From assembly GCA_964424375.1 (NCBI GenBank), contig CAYRIH010000005.1, forward strand, positions 1-51,251: a DNA stretch of 51,251 nt. Direction: 5' to 3'. Under the pieces are notes generated by a model that searched no databases, was not told the DNA's origin, and saw only the letters and a list, made by a program, of their open reading frames with translations. Made by a program: the position numbers and the translations under genes. Shown in pieces: positions 44,392 through 51,251 of this stretch; position 1 is the stretch's first letter, and the number at the start of each line of letters is the position of its first letter. This DNA comes from CAYRIH01 sp964424375 (GTDB lineage: Bacteria; Patescibacteriota; Kazan-3B-28; UBA10110).

Positions 44392-44874
44392 TTAAATTAC
44401 AACTCTCTTAGTTTTTGATTCCAATATACGTTTTCTTAAATTAGAAGACGAGTGACTGTGCCCTCGAGAATTAAAATAACACTTTATTGGCAAATCATAT
44501 CCGGTAAATTTTTTGCCTTTCCAATCTTCTCCCAAAATTCTAATATCAGGTTTAATCTTTTGCAAAAGCTTGACTAGATCTGTTTCAGTGTCATAAATTA
44601 CAACCTCATCTATCCAACGAATAGATTTAACCATACCAATCCTTTCTTCCAAGGATTGAATTGGTCTATTTTTGTTTGGTCTATCTATGGATGGATCAGA
44701 TTGCACACCAACAATTAGATAATCACATACCTTTTTGCATTCCTCAAACATCAGCGCATGGCCATAATGAGTCAAATCAAATGCTCCGCAAGTAAATCCT
44801 ATTTTTTTCATCCCATTAGAGATAGGAAACATTGGTGCTTTCGTATTATGAATATGTTTGTAATTATTGGTCAT
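44392..44874 (-). CDS. TagD-like cytidylyltransferase
   Basis: 160 aa. FTCGAFDLTHYGHALMFEECKK holds the HxGH motif (36-39), IQSLEERIGMVKSIRWIDEV is typical of glycerol-3-phosphate cytidylyltransferase, and HSHSSSNLRKRI ends with the nucleotide-binding SSS region. A second start at the Met before KKIGFTCG is possible. It is distinct from the enzyme at 28679, so the cell can activate two small phosphate esters or use both for one glycan. Confidence 0.85.
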   Translation of the reverse strand: MTNNYKHIHNTKAPMFPISNGMKKIGFTCGAFDLTHYGHALMFEECKKVCDYLIVGVQSDPSIDRPNKNRPIQSLEERIGMVKSIRWIDEVVIYDTETDLVKLLQKIKPDIRILGEDWKGKKFTGYDLPIKCYFNSRGHSHSSSNLRKRILESKTKRVVI

Positions 44875-45012
44875 AATATCTTATTTAGTAGTTTATATAT
44901 TTTTTATTAATTAGATTATCTCTAACGGGATTCATTTAGAAGACTTTTAGTTTATGTATCATTATTATAAATACAATTGCCGAAATCACCAGACTGTATC
45001 AGATATGTAATA
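44875..45012. other. Short intergenic stretch without visible features
   Basis: AT-rich, between the TagD-like gene and the structured-RNA candidate; nothing recognisable. Confidence 0.4.
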
Positions 45013-45156
45013 TTAAAAAACTCCACTACTTTGCTCACGGTTTTCGATCCTGTAAGGCCAGGTGGATATTCTCATTTTGAGCACTACACCCAAAAAATTT
45101 GAATTTCCAATTTGAAAATATGTTGGGTCAAAAATGGTTAGCAAAGATAATGGAGC
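45013..45156 (-). ncRNA. Candidate structured small RNA of about 143 nt
   Basis: On the minus strand an extended -10 (TGATAAAAT, 45163-45171) predicts a start near 45156. The RNA opens with an arm (45155-45140) that pairs with 45035-45021 in a 15-bp helix with one bulged C and two G-U pairs, followed directly by six U. Inside, GACCCAA/TTGGGTG, CTCA/TGAG and CCTG/CAGG hairpins can form. The wobble pairs are valid only for the minus strand. No ORF is present. It does not show the SRP, tmRNA, RNase P or clear 6S cores. Confidence 0.6.
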
Positions 45157-45318
45157 ACTTATATTTTATCACGCAGTTTAATGGTGCAATGTGGATAAGC
45201 TAATTGGCATATATACAAAAATAGCCACTAGTGCCAATAATTAACAATGCAAAATAAACTTTTAGCTCCAGGATTTTAAAAATCAGCCAATAATAAAAAT
45301 CCTTTACTAGAGCATAAA

Positions 45319-45987
45319 TTAAAAGAAAACACCAAAAACATCTGCTCCTGTTATCAATCCCATTAAGAAAATTAATGGGTCTAAAATGCGCCAGATAATA
45401 TTAAGATGGAACATTCTTTCAGCAAAAATAACAGCTAAGATTATCATAGGTCCAACTCGTTCAAATGTTGGCCACCAACCAGCTGGGTAAAGTGCCAGTT
45501 TATCCAAAATGAAATATAAAATCCTAGATCCATCCAATGGGGGAATGGGTAATAAATTAAATGCCGCCAGGATTATATTCATTACCATAACTACAGATAG
45601 AAAAACAAATAATTGTCCTTCTAAATGAGTTCCATTTAACATGTAATAAATCCGATTAGGCAAAGCAAATAGAATTGCAATGATTATATTGCTAACAGGA
45701 CCTGCTAAAGCAATTAGCATCTCACCAAATTTGCCTCGTCTAACAAAATTGGGATTATATGGCACTGGCTTGCCCCAACCCAGACCAACTATAAATATCA
45801 TTACTGTGCCCAATGGGTCTAAATGAGCTATAGGATTGAGAGTTAATCTGCCAGAAAATTTGGCTGTAGGATCACCCAATATAGTAGCCATCCAAGCATG
45901 AGCAAACTCATGAACAGTGATAGCTATAATAATAGCTATGGTGAAAAAGATTAATATATCAGGTTGAGATATAAGTGATAAAAGCAT
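45319..45987 (-). CDS. M50-family site-2-protease-like membrane metalloprotease
   Basis: 222 aa. The zinc motif HEFAH is at residues 26-30 in the first helix, and NLLPIPPLDGSRIL carries the distal Asp ligand near 148. Four to six helices and no PDZ domain: the compact archaeal/bacterial M50B form. It could cleave membrane anti-sigma factors, and the window holds two DUF5667-like candidates, but no link is shown by position. Confidence 0.9.
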   Translation of the reverse strand: MLLSLISQPDILIFFTIAIIIAITVHEFAHAWMATILGDPTAKFSGRLTLNPIAHLDPLGTVMIFIVGLGWGKPVPYNPNFVRRGKFGEMLIALAGPVSNIIIAILFALPNRIYYMLNGTHLEGQLFVFLSVVMVMNIILAAFNLLPIPPLDGSRILYFILDKLALYPAGWWPTFERVGPMIILAVIFAERMFHLNIIWRILDPLIFLMGLITGADVFGVFF

Positions 45988-46046
45988 AATATAAGTTGCT
46001 TAATAATTAACTATCTGATAACATTTGGAATGTTAATTTGAAGACT

Positions 46047-46238
46047 ATGAGCAAGACATGTGAAATTTGCGGCAAGGGTACTATAACTGGTCATAATGTC
46101 AGCCATTCTAAGCGCCGAACCAAAAGAACTTGGCAGCCAAATATAGTTAAGGTAAAAGTTACCAACGGTAAAACAATAAAAGTTTGCACTAGATGCCGCA
46201 AGGGATTAGATAAGTTCAATGATAAAAAATCTGCTTAG
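46047..46238 (+). CDS. rpmB: Ribosomal protein bL28
   Basis: 63 aa. CEICGKGTITGHNVSHSKRRTKR and CTRCRKGL show the two CxxC pairs of the zinc-binding form. ATG 46047 (MSKTCEIC) is preferred over an in-frame TTG three codons upstream. Monocistronic, with a hairpin 33 nt after the stop. Confidence 0.95.
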   Translation: MSKTCEICGKGTITGHNVSHSKRRTKRTWQPNIVKVKVTNGKTIKVCTRCRKGLDKFNDKKSA

Positions 46239-46271
46239 ATAGATTTTATTAAATCATCTCGTATATCTTAT

Positions 46272-46296
46272 AACTGCCATGATTTGGCAGTTTATT
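46272..46296 (+). terminator. rpmB terminator
   Basis: AACTGCCA pairs with TGGCAGTT, loop TGATT, then TATTT. Confidence 0.65.
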
Positions 46297-46362
46297 TACC
46301 ATTAATTTTTCAATCTGAGACAATTATAACACACCCGAAAAGTGTATAATTATATCTGATAA

Positions 46363-46436
46363 GCGGGTGTAGTTTAGTGGTAGAACATGGCCTTCCCAAG
46401 GCTACAACGGGAGTTCGATTCTCCTCACCCGCTCCA
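46363..46436 (+). tRNA. tRNA-Gly(CCC)
   Basis: Acceptor GCGGGTG/CACCCGC, discriminator T, encoded CCA; anticodon stem TGGCC/GGCTA with loop TTCCCAA. A TGTATAAT extended -10 lies 12 nt upstream. Confidence 0.93.
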
Positions 46437-46470
46437 GTATTATAGTGAATTTTACATAGTCTGATTTCTA

Positions 46471-46610
46471 ATTTTATTGACTGGGACAACAAATTATGAT
46501 AATTTATTGATGTAATTCCTGACCGTATGGCAGGTTGTTCACAATAAGTGAATAAAGGGTCTCTGGTTGCCCCCAAGTGCAACTGATCTTTAAAAAGGAG
46601 TTGTTGTCGT
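46471..46610 (+). promoter_or_regulatory. Structured 5' leader of the gene at 46611
   Basis: TTGACT at about 46477 with an AT-rich -10 region suggests a promoter. The following 110 nt can form CCTG/CAGG, TTCAC/GTGAA and GTTGC/GCAAC hairpins, then AAAAAGGAG before the ATG. It could be a translational regulator; no riboswitch class is recognised. Confidence 0.35.
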
Positions 46611-47318
46611 ATGACACAACGAACACTAAAATTACAATTTTACGTAACGAACGGTCCAGGAAAGCAAGATTTACATCTTAGTTTAGCTGACTACGGAAGT
46701 ATTCCTGGCCAACAAACTCGGCGTTTCGTTGAATTTGGTTTAATCCCTGTTGTAAACAACACAAAACATGAAGTTTCCGTTGAGATGAAATTGTTGGTAT
46801 GGATTACTAGGATATCAATTCCTCGAAAAGTTATTCATGCCGATGAACCAGCACATCTTCTGAGTAAGATTTGGGATTTAGAAGGCAGAGAAAAATATAA
46901 TAAGCACATGATTAAAATTAATGAGTATTCAACGTTATCACGCATAGAGGGTACAGCTGTTATTCCTTGCGACAATAGCTTACAGGCATGTTGGCCATTT
47001 GTAGCAGAAACTGTCATTCGTACCATTCTAAGTAGATTTCCGGAAGTCGGGACTACGGCGGTGTATGATTTCTGTGGTGGAGTCATGCGGTTAGAGGGAG
47101 TACGTATTTTGGGTGCTCCTAAGCCCGAGCTTTTTGTATCTGCTGACTTAAACAGTACAGCGGCTCGTCGCCGTGTACAAGAGATTGTGGAACAACAAAT
47201 ACAGTTAAACTCAAATTGTTTTGTTGTTGTTTCACAATGCCACCCTAAGATGGTTACATTAGAAGATATAGACAAATATCCTTTTGTACAATGGACACTA
47301 TCAATGATTTCTGATTGA
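46611..47318 (+). CDS. Protein of unknown function with strong SD
   Basis: 235 aa, not recognised. No signal peptide or membrane helix. It has an alpha/beta look with conserved-looking pieces such as GSIPGQQTRRFVEFGLIPVV, VYDFCGGVMRLEGVRILGAP and CFVVVSQCHPKMV. AAAAAGGAG lies 10 nt before the ATG, as in the unknown gene at 8416. A terminator at 47390 makes it a single-gene unit with a structured leader. Confidence 0.65.
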   Translation: MTQRTLKLQFYVTNGPGKQDLHLSLADYGSIPGQQTRRFVEFGLIPVVNNTKHEVSVEMKLLVWITRISIPRKVIHADEPAHLLSKIWDLEGREKYNKHMIKINEYSTLSRIEGTAVIPCDNSLQACWPFVAETVIRTILSRFPEVGTTAVYDFCGGVMRLEGVRILGAPKPELFVSADLNSTAARRRVQEIVEQQIQLNSNCFVVVSQCHPKMVTLEDIDKYPFVQWTLSMISD

Positions 47319-47389
47319 TCTATGCTTTATGAATTAAGGAATCGTTTTTGAAGTGTTCCATCACATCTAGTTATAACAGAGATATAATT

Positions 47390-47416
47390 AACCCTTTCTT
47401 TATGAAAGGGTTTTGT
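47390..47416 (+). terminator. Rho-independent terminator
   Basis: AACCCTTTC pairs with GAAAGGGTT, loop of 5 nt, then TTGTTT. Confidence 0.75.
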
Positions 47417-47472
47417 TTAAATTTTTATATTTTTGAGAATGACAAACAAAGTAATTGCCTTATTATATAAAT

Positions 47473-47925
47473 ATGGAAGAAAAATATATAAAAAAAGTAG
47501 CTCAGTTAGCCCAAAAGGCTTTTAAAAAAAATGAAGTTCCAATCGGAGCCATTATTATAGATGAGCAAGGCAAAATAATCGGGAAAGGGTACAATTCAAT
47601 ACATTCAAGCAAAGATTCTACTCAACATGCCGAAATGCGAGCCTTAAAACAAGCTTTTCGTAAATTAAAAGATTGGAGATTAAATAAATGCATTTTAGTG
47701 GTAAACTTAGAACCTTGCTTGATGTGCTTAGGTGCTATAGCTAATGCTAGAATAAAAAAAATTATATATTTTCTTGAAGATCCTCAATTTGGATCAATAG
47801 CCAGTAAGTTAACTAAATCTCAATTGAAAAAACTTTTTCCCAAATTAAATATAGAAAAAGTTAATGATAGAGGAGGAACCAAGATTTTGTTGCGAGAATT
47901 TTTTAAAAATCTGCGTAGTAAATAA
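47473..47925 (+). CDS. tadA: tRNA adenosine(34) deaminase TadA
   Basis: 150 aa zinc deaminase converting A34 to inosine. HAE (H52, E54) and PCLMC (C82, C85) are the zinc and catalytic residues; NxxPxGA-type QKAFKKNEVPIGAII is present. ATG 47473, with TATTAT 6 nt upstream, is preferred over an in-frame TTG. The usual substrate is tRNA-Arg(ACG); the tRNA-Pro(AGG) in this window could be another. It lies 3 nt before tRNA-Ser. Confidence 0.93.
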   Translation: MEEKYIKKVAQLAQKAFKKNEVPIGAIIIDEQGKIIGKGYNSIHSSKDSTQHAEMRALKQAFRKLKDWRLNKCILVVNLEPCLMCLGAIANARIKKIIYFLEDPQFGSIASKLTKSQLKKLFPKLNIEKVNDRGGTKILLREFFKNLRSK

Positions 47926-47928
47926 TAA

Positions 47929-48020
47929 GGTAGGGTGGCCGAGTGGTTGAAGGCGGCGCTCTCGAAAAGCGTTATACCTTGCAAAAGGTATCGTGGGTTC
48001 GAATCCCACCCCTACCGCCA
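47929..48020 (+). tRNA. tRNA-Ser(CGA)
   Basis: Class II tRNA with long variable arm (TATACC... GGTATC type). Acceptor GGTAGGG/CCCTACC, G73, encoded CCA; anticodon stem GCGCT/AGCGT with loop CTCGAAA. Confidence 0.95.
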
Positions 48021-48040
48021 GCTGGAATATATTTGTGGAT

Positions 48041-48634
48041 TTAGTTTTTACGTGAATGGATTCTTTGCATTTCTTTGTATAGTTTTGGACTAGTCTTGCT
48101 TATTAAATTTCCTATATTTTCAAAATATTTTTGTTCTTCTTTAAACCAATGTCTAGATCTCACCATACTAAACCAATACTTCATAAAACTATTTCCAGAT
48201 AGCTTGGTTTGCCTCGGAATAAGGTTTTGAAAAGCTAATATTGCAGTTGGAGGATACCCATAAAGTAGACCCGCTGTAAATGCGCTCATTGAGTCGGAGT
48301 ATTTCTTTACAAATTGGTGTATCTTTTTATTTGCAGATACTTGAATCCATTTAATTTCTCCTTTAGATGAATGGATTCTGGAATTTATAAAATGTTGTAA
48401 ACTCAATGCTTTAAGCAATTTAATCTTCTTCACTTTATTATTTAGATCAAGTTCAGATGCAAATTGATAATTAAGTAATATAAGTAGTAGTTCTTGTTTC
48501 TCAGATGTAGAAAGGAAGTTGGCAGATTCAAGAAGGTGAAGTTTTTGTTTAGACAAAATGGGTAATTCAAGATTATCATCAGATGTTTCTTGGTATAACC
48601 ATCTCTCCATTTTATTAACTTTAGTTGGAAGCAT
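48041..48634 (-). CDS. Protein of unknown function, helical
   Basis: 197 aa from ATG 48632-48634, which has AAGG 8 nt upstream and TATAAT beyond. A longer frame to 48850 is rejected because its extra part (His-Ile repeats) is antisense to the Cys-rich peptide gene. The protein is Lys- and Leu-rich and helical, with a hydrophobic Gly/Pro segment (SAFTAGLLYGYPPTAILAF) near 125-143. No family recognised. Divergent from the Cys-rich peptide gene. Confidence 0.6.
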   Translation of the reverse strand: MLPTKVNKMERWLYQETSDDNLELPILSKQKLHLLESANFLSTSEKQELLLILLNYQFASELDLNNKVKKIKLLKALSLQHFINSRIHSSKGEIKWIQVSANKKIHQFVKKYSDSMSAFTAGLLYGYPPTAILAFQNLIPRQTKLSGNSFMKYWFSMVRSRHWFKEEQKYFENIGNLISKTSPKLYKEMQRIHSRKN

Positions 48635-48662
48635 TGCCGAGCCTTGAAAGATTATATATACT
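48634..48662 (+). promoter_or_regulatory. Candidate promoter for the Cys-rich peptide
   Basis: TTGCCG, 17 bp, TATACT; predicted start near 48669, 40 nt before the peptide ATG. It overlaps the start of the divergent gene. Confidence 0.4.
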
Positions 48663-48708
48663 TTATTACAATATAACATCTGATTGTGCACATAAGGAGG
48701 TGATAGTA

Positions 48709-48837
48709 ATGTGCGATGAACCTGGACCAGGTGGATGTGAATGTGAATGTGCCTAGTGTGATATAGGAGCCCACTGTGGAATAATAGAAAACGGTTGTCG
48801 CTTCTATGATACTGAGGGTAATGGAGAGGAAGATTAA
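48709..48837 (+). CDS. Cys-rich short peptide gene with in-frame TAG
   Basis: AAGGAGG lies 8 nt before the ATG. The first segment is MCDEPGPGGCECECA (15 aa), then TAG at 48754-48756. The frame stays open for 26 more codons to TAA 48837, with three more Cys, an aromatic pair and an acidic end (NGEED). Together the seven Cys suggest a metal-binding or modified peptide of about 42 residues with an amber codon at position 16. It could be a truncated 15-mer, a nonsense mutant or error, or a readthrough product. Confidence 0.5.
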
Positions 48838-49036
48838 CTCTTTTATTCAAAGGTGACTAAAATTTCTTTTCAAGAGTTTGGTCCCTTGTACCCCTGCACA
48901 TTCTATCAATCGAGCCAATTTTTAAGAAAATTGGCTCGAGTTTTCAAGCAGACACTGCTAAGTGAGTTTACGGTTCTAGAACCATACAGTTCAGGGCTCA
49001 TCCTGTACCTTCGCCAGCCGGCGGGTGATGCTGAAT

Positions 49037-49111
49037 TGGTCGGGGTGCCGGGATTTGAACCCGGGACCTCGTCGTCCCGAACGACGCGCGCTACCACTGC
49101 GCTACACCCCG
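49037..49111 (-). tRNA. tRNA-Pro(CGG)
   Basis: Minus strand. Acceptor CGGGGTG/CACCCCG, A73, encoded CCA; anticodon stem CGTCG/CGACG with loop TTCGGGA. Confidence 0.95.
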
Positions 49112-49145
49112 AGATTAACTATGCTAAAATTAACTTGTACCTTAA

Positions 49146-49220
49146 GCCTCTGTAGCTCAATGGATAGAGCAGCGGCGTCCTAAGCCGAGGATGGGGGTTC
49201 GATTCCCTCCAGGGGTACCA
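49146..49220 (+). tRNA. tRNA-Arg(CCT)
   Basis: Acceptor GCCTCTG/CAGGGGT, A73, encoded CCA; anticodon stem GCGGC/GCCGA (one terminal mismatch) with loop GTCCTAA. TGCTAAAAT lies upstream as an extended -10. Confidence 0.93.
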
Positions 49221-49226
49221 GTCTTC

Positions 49227-49259
49227 GTTCTGCTGTCCGCCAGCCGGCGAAAGCAGAAC
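49227..49259. repeat. Palindromic dispersed repeat, copy 4 (expanded centre)
   Basis: GTTCTGCT and AGCAGAAC arms as in copy 1, with a GC-rich insert containing CGCCAGCCGGCG. The same 12-mer occurs at about 49013-49024. Confidence 0.6.
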
Positions 49260-49411
49260 TACACCTGGCTCCGCCACTATAATTGAATAATTAAGTTAAA
49301 ATTAGAATAAACCAAGAGTATAAGGCAAAACTAAACTAATGCTTAATATAATTAGCAAAATCAGCCAAATAATTCTAGTTTTTTTCTTTTTCACAAATAT
49401 ATTATAGCAAG

Positions 49412-49999
49412 ATGGAACAAAAGAATCATAAAAAATCTAATCTAAACAAAGATTTTCAGGGTCAGAGAGAAGACGAGAAAGTTATTCTTATATTACAAAA
49501 ATACTGGTTTATTTTATTTTGGCCTTTTATTAAAGGCATTTTATTTATTGGGTTGGCGCTGATTCTGCCATCAATCGGTGGAATTGGTTTCTATATATTT
49601 AATTCTAGTGTCATATCATTTGTATACGTAGTTTGGCTAATTTTTTGGGCTAGTTACTTAGCTTATGAATATCTTAACTGGTATCGTGATAAATTTATTA
49701 TTACTGATCACAGAATCATCAATATTGACCAAAAGAGCTTATTTAAACGACGCGTATCAGAATTGGAATTAGACAAAATCCAGGATGTCTCTCATGAAAT
49801 AACTGGAATGTTTGCCACCGCTCTTAATTTTGGCTCGGTAATTATCCAATCAGCTGGAAGTGATAATATGGTTATTGAGGATATTGCTAAACCCACTCAA
49901 CTGCAGGATATAATTGTACGATTGGCTAAAGAAGCAAACGCTAACCTACCAGTCACAGTTGATGAACTAGTAGATTTTATAAAGGAACATAGGGTATGA
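49412..49999 (+). CDS. bPH2-domain membrane protein
   Basis: 195 aa. Two membrane helices (about 31-52 and 60-85) precede a bacterial pleckstrin-homology-like domain: WYRDKFIITDHRIINIDQKSLF, then LELDKIQDVSHEITGMFATALNFGSVIIQSAG, the YdbS/YdbT pattern. A role in envelope stress or membrane organisation is known for relatives. Its stop overlaps the next gene by 4 nt. Confidence 0.85.
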   Translation: MEQKNHKKSNLNKDFQGQREDEKVILILQKYWFILFWPFIKGILFIGLALILPSIGGIGFYIFNSSVISFVYVVWLIFWASYLAYEYLNWYRDKFIITDHRIINIDQKSLFKRRVSELELDKIQDVSHEITGMFATALNFGSVIIQSAGSDNMVIEDIAKPTQLQDIIVRLAKEANANLPVTVDELVDFIKEHRV

Positions 50000-50589
50000 A
50001 AAACTTTGTTGTTAACAAATTTGGTTTAGTAGCATTAACTGTATTGTTCTTAGTGATATATGGATATTTTAGTGTTAATAATCTGATTGATAAATCAACT
50101 ATTCCTGAAAATCAGATTTTAACGGGAGATGAAATGGTTGTTGGCAACTTGGGTGGCTTTCATTTTCTAGAGGATATTACTTATAGTGATGAGTTGACGC
50201 ATTATAGAATTGCTTTACATACTTATTTAAATCGCTCGACAACAATAGATGAGTCTATTATTGTTCCTTATACTAAAATTCAGCAAATTAATGCTGAGGA
50301 ACCCATTTTTATAGATGGAGATTTCAAAAGCACGACTGATTTAGGCATTTATAGAATACAAGTCTTAATGAGCGATACTCGTACATTTGACCTTTCGGAG
50401 TTAGAAATCATTGAAATTTTTAAAGGGGAACAAAAGACAATAATTAATAGGGATCCAATTACAGAAATACATTTAGTTAAGTCATCAGCCGATTCAACAA
50501 CTCAAATTATTATCGGTTTGAACAGAAAAACAAAGTTATATGCTAGTAGTAATAATACTGGCACAATCTTTATAGATATATTAAAATAG
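49996..50589 (+). CDS. Membrane-anchored protein of unknown function
   Basis: 197 aa. One N-terminal helix (about 8-27, FGLVALTVLFLVIYGYFSV) then a beta-rich outer domain of repeated strands (EMVVGNLGGFHFLEDITYSD, YRIALHTYLNR, TTQIIIGLNRKTKLY), AMIN-like in appearance. Translationally coupled to the bPH2 gene, so the two probably work together. Confidence 0.65.
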   Translation: MKNFVVNKFGLVALTVLFLVIYGYFSVNNLIDKSTIPENQILTGDEMVVGNLGGFHFLEDITYSDELTHYRIALHTYLNRSTTIDESIIVPYTKIQQINAEEPIFIDGDFKSTTDLGIYRIQVLMSDTRTFDLSELEIIEIFKGEQKTIINRDPITEIHLVKSSADSTTQIIIGLNRKTKLYASSNNTGTIFIDILK

Positions 50590-50604
50590 CACAATGATAA
50601 ACAA

Positions 50605-50681
50605 GGGGGCGTAGCTCAGCTGGTTAGAGCGCTTGCCTGTCACGCAAGAGGTCGCGGGTTCGAGTCCCGTCGCTCCCGCCA
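50605..50681 (+). tRNA. tRNA-Asp(GTC)
   Basis: Acceptor GGGGGCG/CGCTCCC, G73, encoded CCA; anticodon stem CTTGC/GCAAG with loop CTGTCAC. Its last 20 bases are duplicated at 50827-50846. Confidence 0.95.
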
Positions 50682-50682
50682 T

Positions 50683-50826
50683 TAAATTTTGTTAACACTA
50701 TGCTTTTTAATATGTTAAAGAAGTTTATGGGCAGTAAAAAAGGGACGAGAAGCAAGGTCCGCCAAAGTGAAATCTATATCACAAGAGGCTAATGACCTAT
50801 TTGTGATGAGATTGGACGACGGTGGA
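50683..50826 (+). other. Foldable 144-bp segment flanked by the tRNA-Asp 3' duplication
   Basis: Between the two 20-bp copies lies DNA that can form one long hairpin: GTCC/GGAC, AATCT/AGATT, ATCACAA/TTGTGAT, AGG/CCT, at about 50758-50818. No ORF. It could be a remnant of an integrated element or a tRNA-derived structured RNA. Confidence 0.5.
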
Positions 50827-50846
50827 AGTCCCGTCGCTCCCGCCAT
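50827..50846 (+). repeat. Direct repeat of the tRNA-Asp 3' end (att-like)
   Basis: AGTCCCGTCGCTCCCGCCAT, identical to 50663-50682, including the encoded CCA. The rest of a tRNA is absent upstream of this copy. An exact copy of a tRNA 3' end is the usual result of integrase-mediated insertion. Confidence 0.7.
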
Positions 50847-50901
50847 GGATTTGATAAACTCACCATTGGCTGGGTTTAATAAGTTTATTAGTTATGACTG
50901 C

Positions 50902-50976
50902 GCCGGAGTAACTCAGGGGTAGAGTAGCTGTTTCGTAAACAGCAAGTCGCGAGTTCAAATCTCGCCTCCGGCTCCA
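50902..50976 (+). tRNA. tRNA-Thr(CGT)
   Basis: Acceptor GCCGGAG/CTCCGGC, T73, encoded CCA; anticodon stem GCTGT/ACAGC with loop TTCGTAA. Confidence 0.95.
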
Positions 50977-50995
50977 TAAAGATATAATGAATATT

Positions 50996-51251
50996 ATGAA
51001 AAAATTTATCTTATATACGGATGGAGGAGCCAGAGGCAATCCGGGTCCAGCAGCGGCCGGAGCTGTGATTTACGATGCTGCTAGTCAGAAAATAGAAGAG
51101 TTCTCATCATTTTTAGGTATAGCTACTAACAATCAAGCAGAATATCAGGCTATGATCTTAGGATTGGGTCGTATCCAAAAAATTATTGGTGATGAACATG
51201 TTGCTAAAGAAGTGAATGTAGATATGTATTCTGACAGTGAACTTATTATTA
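50996..51251 (+). CDS. rnhA: RNase HI family protein (cut by window edge)
   Basis: The first 85 residues are visible. FILYTDGGARGNPGPAAAG gives the first catalytic Asp (D9), NNQAEYQAM the Glu (E49) and MYSDSELII the second Asp (D80). This is the compact RNase H/reverse-transcriptase-RNaseH-like form that cleaves RNA in RNA-DNA hybrids. ATG 50996 is chosen over ATG 50987 because TATAAT (50983-50988) ends 7 nt before it and overlaps the earlier one. Confidence 0.92.
   Translation, partial: MKKFILYTDGGARGNPGPAAAGAVIYDAASQKIEEFSSFLGIATNNQAEYQAMILGLGRIQKIIGDEHVAKEVNVDMYSDSELII

Noticed and set aside
45013..45156. Identity as SRP (4.5S) RNA
   Set aside because: The conserved GGAAG/AGCA apical core is not present.
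45190..45198. Exact DnaA box (minus strand)
   Set aside because: Isolated; one exact copy in 51 kb of AT-rich DNA is expected by chance.
48635..48850. N-terminal extension of the minus-strand unknown protein
   Set aside because: Its His-Ile repeats are the antisense of Cys-rich codons in the peptide gene; the inner ATG has its own SD and -10.
48853..49155. Plus-strand 100-codon frame
   Set aside because: It runs through tRNA-Pro(CGG) on the other strand; the tRNA is certain.
50692..50722. Another MerR-array site near GTTAACACTATG
   Set aside because: The second arm is missing and the spacing does not fit.

Overview
The window looks like part of a draft scaffold (two 10-N gaps, 14645-14654 and 15439-15448) from an ultra-small Candidate Phyla Radiation (Patescibacteria) bacterium. 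The reasons are the AT-rich sequence, short TsaB and L28 proteins, lamin-tail surface proteins, paired ECF sigma factors with DUF5667-like membrane partners, and a large S-layer/glycan locus. TAA, TAG and TGA all end clear genes, so the UGA=Gly code of Gracilibacteria/SR1 does not apply. Many monocistronic starts appear leaderless, with a -10 hexamer 6 nt before the ATG. A few genes instead carry strong Shine-Dalgarno (SD) sequences.

Layout. 1-500: at least three tandem minus-strand cassettes, each with a -10 box, an SD, a 16-19 codon peptide gene (core M[LI]VTINLHN) and a GC-rich terminator hairpin. 489-4003 (minus): tsaB, tsaE, a lamin-tail surface protein, and a TrpR/YerC-like regulator with a palindromic operator between its -35 and -10. 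4506-8811 (plus): RNase Y, a small-RNA candidate, an M16 peptidase, Ndk and a small membrane protein. 8812-10068: a gene-free 1.25 kb tract with DnaA-box-like sites and about ten copies of a 21-bp palindromic site, directly before a MerR-HTH/coiled-coil/aromatic-tail protein. This arrangement resembles RacA or pSK1-Par chromosome or plasmid anchoring systems. 10721-15344: mnmA (broken by an in-frame stop) and two ECF sigma/DUF5667 pairs.

15495-44185 is one surface locus. It holds a 1282-aa S-layer-like protein, TPR membrane proteins, an O-antigen ligase-like polymerase/ligase, nucleotide-sugar enzymes (SDR, RmlC-like, RmlD-like, WecB-like), and an OPA-type MFS transporter with a cytidylyltransferase and a LicD protein (a possible phospho-substituent module). 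It also holds glycosyltransferases, several methyltransferases, a P-loop kinase-methyltransferase fusion, a Wzx flippase, a GT-C-like membrane protein, and GT2-GtrA. Homologous TPR proteins stand near both ends (19427 and 43631). Together these would build, flip, attach and cap a glycan, probably on the S-layer or cell surface.

44197-51251 is housekeeping: seven tRNA genes, a TagD-like cytidylyltransferase, an M50 protease, rpmB, tadA, a bPH2 protein, the start of an RNase HI gene, two unrecognised genes and a structured-RNA candidate at 45013-45156. It also holds a 20-bp duplication of the tRNA-Asp 3' end flanking a foldable 144-bp segment, and a tiny Cys-rich peptide gene with an in-frame TAG.
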